DNA from: Compostibacter hankyongensis | GTDB taxonomy: Bacteria > Bacteroidota > Bacteroidia > Chitinophagales > Chitinophagaceae | Direction of reading: 5' to 3' | Assembly: GCF_039541075.1 (NCBI RefSeq) | Contig: NZ_BAABFN010000002.1 | Span: forward strand, 186,001-250,000 | DNA: 64,000 nt | In this document: one piece after another, positions 1-7,909 of the stretch | How positions within the stretch are numbered: the first letter of the stretch is position 1 | Layout: each line of letters begins with the position of its first letter | The notes under the pieces: model-generated | What the model saw: the letters and a program-made list of their open reading frames with translations, nothing else | Databases searched by the model: none | What the model was told of the DNA's origin: nothing | Position numbers and translations under genes: made by a program

Positions 1-1
1 C

Positions 2-571
2 GCCCCCGAAGCCTATCCGGATACCCTACAGGTAGACGAAGATGTGCCGGCAACAGGGAATGTGCTAACGAACGATCACGATCCGGAAGGCAACCAGCTG
101 ACGGCGTCGCTGGTGACCGCACCGGTGAACGGCACGGTAGTGCTGAACGCCGACGGCAGCTTTACCTATACGCCAAATGCAAACTATTCGGGTTCCGACA
201 GCCTGATCTACCAGGTTTGCGACAACGGTACACCCAGTCTTTGCGACACGGCGACGGTGCTCTTCCAGGTGAAGGACGTCAATGACGCCCCCGAGGCTTA
301 TCCGGACATCATTCAGGTTACAAAAGATATTCCGGCTACGGGAAATGTGCTGACGAACGACCAGGATGCAGAGGGGAATGCCCTCACTGCCTCACTGGTC
401 ACCGCGCCGGTGAACGGCACGGTAGTGCTGAATGCCGACGGGAGCTTTACCTATACGCCGAATGCGAACTATGTGGGTTCCGACAGCCTGGTTTACCAGG
501 TTTGCGATAACGGCACGCCAAGCCGCTGCGATACGGCGACGGTGCTCTTTCATATAACTGATATGAACTCA
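2..571 (+). repeat. Two 285-bp tandem coding repeats (95 residues each)
   Basis: Unit 1 (2-286) and unit 2 (287-571) encode the same 95-residue module and stay close at DNA level, for example the shared stretch GGTGAACGGCACGGTAGTGC. The array probably continues left of the window. The similarity suggests recent duplication or gene conversion. Confidence 0.9.
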
Positions 572-3500
572 CCGGTGATCACTTCGGTAGATGTGCCCGC
601 TGATGGATATTATCATGCCGGGGATGTGCTTGATTTTACGGTTCATTGCAGTGAAAACGTGATTATTACGGGTACGCCTTCTCTGGCTGTCACAATAGGG
701 ACAGCTACCGTGCAGGCAAGTTATACCGGCGGCAGCGGTACAAATGCCCTGACCTTCAGCTACACCGTGCAGCCGGGCGAGATGGATATGGATGGGATCG
801 CGCTGGGTAGTAGCCTGAACCTCAACGGGGGTACCTTCAGAGATATTGCCGGGAATAATGGAAACCTGGCGCTGAGCGGTGTGCCCAATACCCGGGGTAT
901 ATTTGTTAATACCGCTCTACCCAGCGTAACCTTATCTACCAACGCTCCTGCGCTGGTGAATACACAGTTTACGGTAACCATAACCTTCAGCGAAGCGGTG
1001 ACCGGCTTTACGCTCGGTGATCTTGCGGCCACCAATGCGGGACTCAGCAACTTACAAACTGCAGACAATATTACCTATACGGTGGAGGTCGTTCCGCTGG
1101 CAGACGGACCGGTAACCTTGCAGGTGCCCGCTGATGTGGCGGTAAATATCGGGAATAACGGCAATACGGGTTCTAATACGCTCAACCTTGGTTATGATGG
1201 CACCCGTCCGGAAATCAGGGCGGTAAGCTTGCCCGCCACGGGAACTTATAAGGCCGGTGATGTGCTGAACTTTACGGCAAAATATAGTGAAAATGTCACA
1301 GCCAGTGGTATGCCATATCTGGAAGTGGTGATAGGTAGTGACACGGTACATGCAGCTTATACCGCGGGTACCGGCACCGACGCATTATCTTTCCAATATA
1401 CAGTAGCGCCGGGTGATGAAGATGACGATGGCGTTCGCCTGGGTGCAAGCCTGCAGACCAATGGCGGAAGCATACGGGATGCGGCGGGTAACAATGCCGG
1501 TACGGAATTGAAAAACATCGCCACAAATACGGTGCTTGTAGATGCGGTAGCGCCGGTCGTTACTGCGGTGGATGTACCGGCTGATGGTTATTACAAAACC
1601 GGAGATACGCTTGGTTTTACCGTGCGGCTCAGTGAGAAGATACGGATAGACACGGCGGGTGGTAACCCCTTCCTCGAGCTGGTTATCGGTACCCGGCACG
1701 TTCGGGCGCCCTTAAGCGGCAGCGGCACGGCCACGCTTGTTTTCAGCTACATTGTTCAGGAAGGCGACGAGGATCTGGACGGGATCGCCCTCACGAATGA
1801 CCTTGCCTTGAACGGAGGAACCTTAGTGGATGCTGCCGGGAATGATCTTGTCCCGGTATTGAGCCACGTGGGCAGTACCCGGAATGTTTTTGTGTATAGT
1901 AAGCGGCCTGCCGTACGGTTGTCCGGTACCCCATCATCCGATAAGCCGTTTACCCTTACCGTTACGTTCAGCGAAGCGGTGACCGGATTTACATTAGGTG
2001 ACCTTACCACCACGAATGCGGATCTCAGTAACCTGCAAACCACAAACAATACGATCTATACATTGCAGGTTACTCCGCAGGGAGACGGTACAATAACCCT
2101 GCAGGTGCCGGCCGGCGCAGCCGCGAATATCGCCGGTACCGGTAATACGGCATCCAATGTTATCAGCTTCACTCATGATGGTACCGCGCCGGTAGTAACA
2201 TCGGTGGATGTGCCGGCGGATAAGACCTATAAGGCGGGAGAGGTATTATCTTTTACAGTGCATTTCAGTGAAGATATTGCTGTAACAGGATCAGATGCAA
2301 CGCTCAGGCTGATCGTCGGCGCCGCTGCAAAACAGGCGGGCTATGTTTCTGCCGATGCGAACAGCATGGTCTTCAGCTATACGGTGCAGGCCGGCGATCT
2401 GGACACAGACGGCATTACGGTGAATGACTTGTCGCTGAACAACGCAAGCGTCAGGGATACAGTGGGCAATAATGCCGATCCGGCATTACACCATATCGGC
2501 GCCACAAATGATGTGAAGGTGGATGCTGTGGCACCGGTCATTGCCACAGGACAGGTATTTACCGTGGAGGAAAACAGCGCCCCCGGCGCCAGCGTCGGAA
2601 CGGTGAATGCCACAGATCCTGGTTCGGTCAATACCTTGCAGGGCTGGACGATTACAGGCGGTAATACAGATAGTGCTTTTGCCATCAATGCGGCAGCGGG
2701 TGAAATAACCGTTGCCGACAGCAGCAAGCTGGATTATGAAACAAAGCCGTCTTATACGCTGACTTTAACGGTGAGCGATGGAGTGAATACATCGACGCCC
2801 GAAACGGTGACGATCCGTCTGAAGGACGTCAATGACCATGCGCCGGTGATTGCCCCCGGTCAGCGCTTTGACATAAACGAGAACAGTGCCGACAGTGCCA
2901 TCGTAGGTGCGGTGAAAGCGACAGATATCGACGCCGGCACTACGTTCAGCAACTGGACGATCACCGGCGGTAATGCCGGGAATGCGTTTGCCATCGATAA
3001 AGCCAGCGGCAAGATCACAGTAGCCGACAGCAGCAAGCTGGATTATGAAACAACACCGTCTTATACACTGACATTAACGGTGAGCGACGGCACCCATACT
3101 TCCAAACCTGCAACGGTAACCATACAGCTTGAGGATGTGCCCGAAGCGCCAACGGCGATCCGCTTTAGTTCCGCAGACCTGTATGAGAACCGGCCATCCG
3201 GGACCCTGGCAGGTGTGCTCAGCTCCGTTTCCGCCAATCCCCAGGATGTTTTCACCTATACGCTTGTACGCGGTGAAGGGGGAGGAGACAATCACTTGTT
3301 TGGTATCCGGAATGACAGTCTTTTAACCACATCTTCGCTGGATTATGAACAGAAGAGCAGCTATAAGATACGGGTGCGTACGACGACCCGGCACGGCGAC
3401 TTTTTTGAGCAGGCCTTAACGATTCGTCTCCTTGACGTTAACGAAGCTCCCACGCTGACAGTACCGGCTGACCTGGCCATCTGTTATACTACCGATGAGC

Positions 3501-4264
3501 AGCAAATTACCCTGGGCAGCATCACTGCGGGAGAAGACAAAGACCAGACCACTGCGGTTTCGGTAGCGGCTGATAAGGCTGACTTCTTTGATATGATTTT
3601 CGTGTCCGGAAACAAGCTGCATTACAAGCTCCGCAAAGACGTGGCCGGACAGGCCCTGATAACCCTGACTGTGAAAGACAACGGAGGAACGGATCACGGC
3701 GGCGTAGATGAGGTCAGCGACAGCTTTACCCTGACTGTCAATCCCGTTCCCGAGGCTACCATCACTTCCGATATGGGTACCGATATCTCGAAGGGCCGCG
3801 TTGTCCATCTGACCGCTACCGGCGGCAACACTTATGCATGGAGCCCGGCTGACGGCATACTGGACGGTGCAGGAACAGCGGTGCTCACCGTGCGTCCGGA
3901 AGAACCTACCACCTATGCGGTAACCGTAACCGATGCAAACGGCTGCAGCGCCCGACAGGAAATCAATCTTCAGGTGAAGGCAGATTACCAGGCGCTCGAG
4001 GCCCCCAACATCCTGACCCCGAACGGAGATGGCCGGAATGATACCTGGAATGTCCGCAACCTGGATGTTTATCCGGATAATGAGGTGTTTATCTATGACC
4101 GCTCCGGAAGGCTGGTATTTCATCAGAAAAATTACCAGAACCGGTGGGATGGGACGTTGAACGGTAAGCCCTTGCAGACCGGCACTTACTATTATATCGT
4201 GAACGTGGATGCCGGTAAGAAAGTCTTTAGAGGCTATATCACTATCATCCGCAATAACCCTTGA
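2..4264 (+). CDS. Giant Ig/cadherin-repeat surface protein with type B T9SS sorting domain (5' end outside window)
   Basis: This is the 3' part of a very large secreted adhesin; the frame is open through the left edge, so the start is not in the window. In order it holds two tandem-95-type repeats (positions 2-571, ending in VYQVCDNGTPS), and then several bacterial Ig-like units of two alternating kinds (about 572-2540). One kind begins SVDVPADGYY, the other carries TFSEAVTGFTLGDL. Three cadherin-like units with LDYE and DVN motifs follow (about 2550-3440). A C-terminal domain ends the protein (about 3990-4261) with ILTPNGDGRNDTW, IYDRSGR and TGTYYY, the signature of the gliding-motility-associated type B sorting domain. 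Family knowledge: such proteins cross the outer membrane by the type IX system and act in adhesion or gliding. The PorP/SprF gene starts 26 bases downstream, a usual pairing. Function and sorting are inferred; ligand unknown. Confidence 0.9.
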   Translation, partial: APEAYPDTLQVDEDVPATGNVLTNDHDPEGNQLTASLVTAPVNGTVVLNADGSFTYTPNANYSGSDSLIYQVCDNGTPSLCDTATVLFQVKDVNDAPEAYPDIIQVTKDIPATGNVLTNDQDAEGNALTASLVTAPVNGTVVLNADGSFTYTPNANYVGSDSLVYQVCDNGTPSRCDTATVLFHITDMNSPVITSVDVPADGYYHAGDVLDFTVHCSENVIITGTPSLAVTIGTATVQASYTGGSGTNALTFSYTVQPGEMDMDGIALGSSLNLNGGTFRDIAGNNGNLALSGVPNTRGIFVNTALPSVTLSTNAPALVNTQFTVTITFSEAVTGFTLGDLAATNAGLSNLQTADNITYTVEVVPLADGPVTLQVPADVAVNIGNNGNTGSNTLNLGYDGTRPEIRAVSLPATGTYKAGDVLNFTAKYSENVTASGMPYLEVVIGSDTVHAAYTAGTGTDALSFQYTVAPGDEDDDGVRLGASLQTNGGSIRDAAGNNAGTELKNIATNTVLVDAVAPVVTAVDVPADGYYKTGDTLGFTVRLSEKIRIDTAGGNPFLELVIGTRHVRAPLSGSGTATLVFSYIVQEGDEDLDGIALTNDLALNGGTLVDAAGNDLVPVLSHVGSTRNVFVYSKRPAVRLSGTPSSDKPFTLTVTFSEAVTGFTLGDLTTTNADLSNLQTTNNTIYTLQVTPQGDGTITLQVPAGAAANIAGTGNTASNVISFTHDGTAPVVTSVDVPADKTYKAGEVLSFTVHFSEDIAVTGSDATLRLIVGAAAKQAGYVSADANSMVFSYTVQAGDLDTDGITVNDLSLNNASVRDTVGNNADPALHHIGATNDVKVDAVAPVIATGQVFTVEENSAPGASVGTVNATDPGSVNTLQGWTITGGNTDSAFAINAAAGEITVADSSKLDYETKPSYTLTLTVSDGVNTSTPETVTIRLKDVNDHAPVIAPGQRFDINENSADSAIVGAVKATDIDAGTTFSNWTITGGNAGNAFAIDKASGKITVADSSKLDYETTPSYTLTLTVSDGTHTSKPATVTIQLEDVPEAPTAIRFSSADLYENRPSGTLAGVLSSVSANPQDVFTYTLVRGEGGGDNHLFGIRNDSLLTTSSLDYEQKSSYKIRVRTTTRHGDFFEQALTIRLLDVNEAPTLTVPADLAICYTTDEQQITLGSITAGEDKDQTTAVSVAADKADFFDMIFVSGNKLHYKLRKDVAGQALITLTVKDNGGTDHGGVDEVSDSFTLTVNPVPEATITSDMGTDISKGRVVHLTATGGNTYAWSPADGILDGAGTAVLTVRPEEPTTYAVTVTDANGCSARQEINLQVKADYQALEAPNILTPNGDGRNDTWNVRNLDVYPDNEVFIYDRSGRLVFHQKNYQNRWDGTLNGKPLQTGTYYYIVNVDAGKKVFRGYITIIRNNP

Positions 4265-4290
4265 TTATTACCTGGTCAAATCCTAAAGTC

Positions 4291-5268
4291 ATGCATTACT
4301 TAATAATATATTGCCGCTCCTGTAGTCGCCGGATCATTCCTGTTTTCCGCATCACTACAGGGATAATCATACTGAGCTTTTTCGCCGCATCGCCGGTCTT
4401 CGCGCAGCGGGCGGGCATTACGATGGAGCCGATGGACCCGCCGGGGGCGCAATATTACCTCAACCGCTATATCGGGAACCCGGCTATGGCCGGCGCTGAT
4501 TCCTCGCTGAACCTGACAGCGGCTTATCAGAACGAATGGCAGGACATCCCGGGTGCGCCGGTTGTTGCCACCTTTGCCGCGGATGTCTATTTCGGAAAAC
4601 GGGTGGGAGCGGGGGTGACGGTCAACCAGGACAATGCCGGGCTGATCAACCGCAACCGCGTGGCGCTGAGCTACGCCTATCATCTTCCGCTGAGCGACCG
4701 GCAGCAGCTGCATATGGGTATCTCTGCGGTTTTGTTGAATACCCGTATCGATCCCCAGAAAGTACAGGGCGATGCAGACGATCCCGAAGTGGGGGAGTAC
4801 AACCGTAACGGCACCTATTTTGAAGGAGACTTCGGAATAGCCTATACCGATCCCCACTGGACCATACAAGCTGCGCTGCCTAATCTGGTTGGTTTTTTTA
4901 AAAAGAATATTTATAACCAGGCCGATGTAGCCTCCTTTTACACAGCAGCAAGCTACCGGTTCTTTTTTGACGGAGCGCTGAGCAGTCTCGAGCCGGAGGT
5001 CTGCTACCGCGGGATAAAGGGCATAAAAGGGATTGCCGATATGGGGGTGAACGCCGCTTTCCTTCGCGACCAGATCAATCTTTTCGGGATGTACCACAGC
5101 TCCGGTAATTTTACCGCAGGAGCAGGTTTTACGATTGCTTCCACCGTTGCCATACAGGGGTTGTATACCACCCAGACCTCGGGACTGAAGACATATTTTT
5201 CAGGAAAATATGAAATCGATGTGCATGTCCGGCTCTTTCATAACAAGATTGAGCTTTTGCATGATTAG
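4291..5268 (+). CDS. PorP/SprF family type IX secretion outer-membrane protein
   Basis: A 325-residue protein of the PorP/SprF family. These outer-membrane beta-barrel proteins serve as partners or anchors for type B CTD proteins exported by the type IX system. I chose ATG 4291 over an upstream TTG because it gives a signal peptide with a hydrophobic core and the cleavage-like end SPVFAQ. The mature N-terminus carries the family pattern of YYLNRYIGNPAMAGAD followed by AYQNEWQ and then repeated amphipathic strands (VGAGVTVNQDNAGLINRN, LSYAYHLPL). It lies 26 bases after the adhesin and is probably co-transcribed with it. It is likely dedicated to that substrate (inference). It converges with the azoreductase gene, with only 16 bases between the stops. 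Confidence 0.93.
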   Translation: MHYLIIYCRSCSRRIIPVFRITTGIIILSFFAASPVFAQRAGITMEPMDPPGAQYYLNRYIGNPAMAGADSSLNLTAAYQNEWQDIPGAPVVATFAADVYFGKRVGAGVTVNQDNAGLINRNRVALSYAYHLPLSDRQQLHMGISAVLLNTRIDPQKVQGDADDPEVGEYNRNGTYFEGDFGIAYTDPHWTIQAALPNLVGFFKKNIYNQADVASFYTAASYRFFFDGALSSLEPEVCYRGIKGIKGIADMGVNAAFLRDQINLFGMYHSSGNFTAGAGFTIASTVAIQGLYTTQTSGLKTYFSGKYEIDVHVRLFHNKIELLHD

Positions 5269-5284
5269 GCCCTGCCTGTCGCTT

Positions 5285-5881
5285 TCATACGGCGATCTGC
5301 TCAACGGCATCTTCAAAAGCATGGTTCTTTGTGTCCGGAAGATTAACCCCTTCCACCCGGTAAGTGGTGATATCGGTTAACCCGATAAAGCTGAGGACCT
5401 TCCGCAAGTAAGGTTCGGTAAAGTCGTACGACTTCATCGGCCCGTCGGTATAGATGCCGCCGGAAGAGATGGCCAGATAGACTTTTTTGTTTTTGATCAG
5501 CCCTTCCGGCCCGTCTGTGGTGTAGCTGAAAGTTACCCCCGCCCGCATGATATGATCCAGCCAGGCCTTCAGCGTGGAATGTATCCCGAAGTTGTACATG
5601 GGCACCCCGATGACGATGCTGTCGGCTTCCTTCAGCTCGGTGATCGCCTGGTCGGAATGCATGATGGCTGCGGCCAGTTCCGGTGTCCTGCTTTCCGGCA
5701 TGGTCATAAATGAGTTAAGATGCACTTCTTCCAGATGGGGAAACGGCGTTTGGGTAAGATTGTGGGTCTTGACGGTACTGCCCGGATGTTTTTCCAGCAG
5801 GCGTTCCACGATTTCCCGACCCAGACGGATGCTGAAAGAGGAATTACCTCTTGGACTTGAAATCAGATGTAATATTTTCAT
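5285..5881 (-). CDS. azoR: FMN-dependent NADH-azoreductase
   Basis: A 198-residue flavodoxin-fold quinone/azo reductase that uses FMN and NADH. The sequence shows the phosphate-binding SSPRGNSSFS segment near the N-terminus, VIGVPMYNFGIHSTLKAWLDH in the middle (FMN and dimer contact), and SSGGIYTDGP. Length matches the family. The start at 5881 (MKILHLISSPRG) is preferred over an upstream in-frame ATG at 5905 because the beta-strand begins directly there. It is divergent from an HxlR regulator, the classical partner of azoreductase genes that senses quinones or other electrophiles, and the shared intergenic region holds a palindrome. A detoxification role is inferred. Confidence 0.93.
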   Translation of the reverse strand: MKILHLISSPRGNSSFSIRLGREIVERLLEKHPGSTVKTHNLTQTPFPHLEEVHLNSFMTMPESRTPELAAAIMHSDQAITELKEADSIVIGVPMYNFGIHSTLKAWLDHIMRAGVTFSYTTDGPEGLIKNKKVYLAISSGGIYTDGPMKSYDFTEPYLRKVLSFIGLTDITTYRVEGVNLPDTKNHAFEDAVEQIAV

Positions 5882-5902
5882 GGTGCTGATATTTTGTAAA
5901 GG

Positions 5903-5910
5903 CAAAATTA
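5903..5910 (-). promoter_or_regulatory. -7 promoter element of azoR
   Basis: On the minus strand the sequence is TAATTTTG, an exact match to the Bacteroidota -7 consensus TAnnTTTG, 21 bases before the azoR start codon. I see no convincing -33 TTG at the usual distance. The palindrome at 5919-5937 lies where that element would be. Confidence 0.5.
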
Positions 5911-5918
5911 TGTACCTT

Positions 5919-5937
5919 TAGTATACAAACTATACTA
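5919..5937. promoter_or_regulatory. Palindromic operator between azoR and the HxlR gene
   Basis: A perfect inverted repeat TAGTATA-CAAAC-TATACTA, followed directly by another half-like CTATACTT. It sits just upstream of the azoR -7 element and 54 bases before the hxlR-type start. Known HxlR/YodB-type sites are similar dyads between regulator and reductase, so repression of azoR, and perhaps autoregulation, is likely. A second perfect palindrome, GGATACCGGTATCC, lies at 5948-5961 nearer the regulator. Confidence 0.7.
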
Positions 5938-5991
5938 CTATACTTAAGGATACCGGTATCCTGCAGTATAGCGGCCTGTCAAATCAGTAAC

Positions 5992-6378
5992 ATGAAAAAA
6001 GAGCAAGTGGATACGCCTACCTGCCAGGCAAGCATAAATGCGGTAAGGGATTCGCTGTATGTCCTTAACGGAAAATGGAAGATCCTTGTCATCATCGCCC
6101 TGTCGGAAGGTCCCAGGCGGTTTAAGGAAATAGAGCGTTCTATCGAGGGCATTACGCCAAAAGTGCTTTCCAAGGAGCTGCGGGAGCTCGAGCTGAATGA
6201 ATTTGTTGAAAGAAAGGTTTACGACAGCATCCCGGTGAAGGTGACCTATGAGCTTACCCCGCACAGCGATTCTCTTAGAGAGATCATCCATTCGCTGGTG
6301 GTGTGGGGACAGCAGCACCGGAAATATATTTTAAAAAAGCGGAAGCAGGCCCAGACGGAGAGATCCATCCAGGAATAG
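5992..6378 (+). CDS. HxlR-family winged-helix transcriptional regulator
   Basis: A 128-residue protein filled by one HxlR domain: VLNGKWKILVIIALSEGPRRF, then EIERSIEGITPKVLSKELRELE (recognition region) and the wing around VPVKVTYELTPHSDSL. A cysteine sits at residue 11 (TPTCQAS) just before the domain. In characterised relatives such as YodB and HypR an N-terminal Cys senses diamide or quinones, so a redox or electrophile switch is plausible. It is divergent from azoR with a palindrome between them, and it precedes an AraC-type gene by only 9 bases, so the two regulators are probably one transcript. Confidence 0.93.
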   Translation: MKKEQVDTPTCQASINAVRDSLYVLNGKWKILVIIALSEGPRRFKEIERSIEGITPKVLSKELRELELNEFVERKVYDSIPVKVTYELTPHSDSLREIIHSLVVWGQQHRKYILKKRKQAQTERSIQE

Positions 6379-6387
6379 AAAACAGAT

Positions 6388-7257
6388 ATGAAGCATACCT
6401 ATAAAAATAACCAAACCTCGGGAGAGTTCAGGCTTGTTGCAAATGAACGGGAGCTGGACCGGATCTTTTATGGGAAAGACCGCCGGGATAAGCTGCTGAC
6501 CATTGCCTGGAACCGGGGGCCGCGTCAGACCGTGTCGGTGGATAGCATCGACTATGATTTTCCGGAGAACAGCGTGCTTTGTCTGATGATAAATCAATCT
6601 TTTTACTTTTCGCATCCGGAGGACATTATAGCGTGGCAGTTCAACCGGGAGTTTTATTGCATCATGGAGCACGATAAGGAGGTCAGCTGCGTTGGTTTCT
6701 TATTTTATGGCTCCCGGGAAATGATGTTTATCCGGTTGGAAGAACGGGGACAGCAGAAAGCGGATCTGCTGCTCCGTGTATTTCTGGAAGAGTTTGAAAC
6801 GGTGGATAATATCCAGGAAGACATGCTGCGCGTGCTTTTAAAACGGCTGGTCATCATTATCACCCGGATTGCCAAAGAGCAGTATATAGACCATGAGGAG
6901 CTGACGGCAGAAAAGCTGGATATTATCCGCGAATATAATTTGCTGGTGGAGATCCATTACAAAACCGAACATCAGGTAAAATTTTATGCCAGCAGCCTGA
7001 ACCGTTCCCCAAAAACGTTGTCCAACCTGTTTGCTTTGTATAATAACAAATCGCCCCTGACGGTGATCCAGGAAAGGATTATTCTGGAAGCCAAACGCCT
7101 GTTGATCTATACGGACAAGACATCCAAGGAGATTGCCTATGAGCTGGGCTTTGAGGATATGGCCTACTTCAGTAACTTTTTCAAACGCATCACATCCCTG
7201 TCGCCCCTGGCATTCCGGAAAAGCAAGGCAGACTTTGTACGGATACATAGAGGTTAA
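6388..7257 (+). CDS. AraC-family transcriptional regulator
   Basis: A 289-residue regulator. The N-terminal about 180 residues form a cupin-like sensing domain (FPENSVLCLMINQSFYF, AWQFNREFYCI). The C-terminal about 100 residues are the double helix-turn-helix AraC domain: VKFYASSLNRSPKTLSN for the first helix pair, and SKEIAYELGFEDMAYFSNFFKR followed by SPLAFRKS for the second. It starts 9 bases after the HxlR gene and is followed after about 100 bases by the AhpD-like gene, a likely target. The effector is unknown. Confidence 0.92.
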   Translation: MKHTYKNNQTSGEFRLVANERELDRIFYGKDRRDKLLTIAWNRGPRQTVSVDSIDYDFPENSVLCLMINQSFYFSHPEDIIAWQFNREFYCIMEHDKEVSCVGFLFYGSREMMFIRLEERGQQKADLLLRVFLEEFETVDNIQEDMLRVLLKRLVIIITRIAKEQYIDHEELTAEKLDIIREYNLLVEIHYKTEHQVKFYASSLNRSPKTLSNLFALYNNKSPLTVIQERIILEAKRLLIYTDKTSKEIAYELGFEDMAYFSNFFKRITSLSPLAFRKSKADFVRIHRG

Positions 7258-7354
7258 TTATTACAAGGATTGGGGAAATCCTTCTATTTTTCCCGGGCTT
7301 GCCAAAGATGACCTTTGCGTGGTTATTCATCATTAAACACAAAAGGTTATCCAA

Positions 7355-7888
7355 ATGAAAAACTTTCCCGTTCCGCAACGAGACCAGGTATCGCCTTCCA
7401 ACCAGGCTATTTTTGACAATCTGAACAAGATGGTAGGGTTTGTGCCAAACCTGTTTGCCGTTTATGCGCATTCCGAAAATGCCCTGGGCAACTACCTGGC
7501 TTTTCAGAACGGCAAGACTTCCCTGAAGGCAAAAGAGCGCGAGGTCATCAATCTGGTCGTCAGCCAGTATAACCATTGTGTCTATTGTCTGGCGGCGCAC
7601 ACGGCCATTGCAAAGATGAACGGCTTCAGCGAAGAGCAGATACTGGAGATCCGCCGGGCTGCCATTACCTTTGACCCGCGTTTGGCAGCGCTGGCGGGGC
7701 TGGTGAAGGGCATTGTGGAAAACCAAGGACATGCGTCGCAGGAGCTGCTCGATAGTTTTTACAGCGTCGGTTATACTCACGGTTCCCTGGTGGACGTAGT
7801 GATGGTGATCGGCGATAAGATGATCTCCAATTACCTGCATGCCCTGACCGATATTCCGGTGGACTGGCCGGCAGCCCCTGCTTTATAA
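7355..7888 (+). CDS. Carboxymuconolactone decarboxylase (AhpD-like) family protein
   Basis: A 177-residue all-helical protein of the CMD/AhpD superfamily. The conserved CxxC redox pair is visible as HCVYCLAAHTA (residues about 65-75). In AhpD-type members the cysteines and the following His carry out thiol peroxidase or disulfide chemistry. The N-terminus QRDQVSPSNQAIFDNLNKM.GFVPNLF is typical of peroxidase-related CMD proteins. Together with azoR, HxlR and AraC just upstream it fits a redox or electrophile stress cluster (inference). It converges with the esterase gene, 21 bases apart. Confidence 0.9.
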   Translation: MKNFPVPQRDQVSPSNQAIFDNLNKMVGFVPNLFAVYAHSENALGNYLAFQNGKTSLKAKEREVINLVVSQYNHCVYCLAAHTAIAKMNGFSEEQILEIRRAAITFDPRLAALAGLVKGIVENQGHASQELLDSFYSVGYTHGSLVDVVMVIGDKMISNYLHALTDIPVDWPAAPAL

Positions 7889-7909
7889 GGGATAAGGCCG
7901 GAGAAAAGG

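Noticed and set aside
3416..4123. 235-codon minus-strand frame inside the adhesin gene
   Set aside because: Lies wholly opposite a clearly coding gene with conserved domains; composition is that of a shadow frame.
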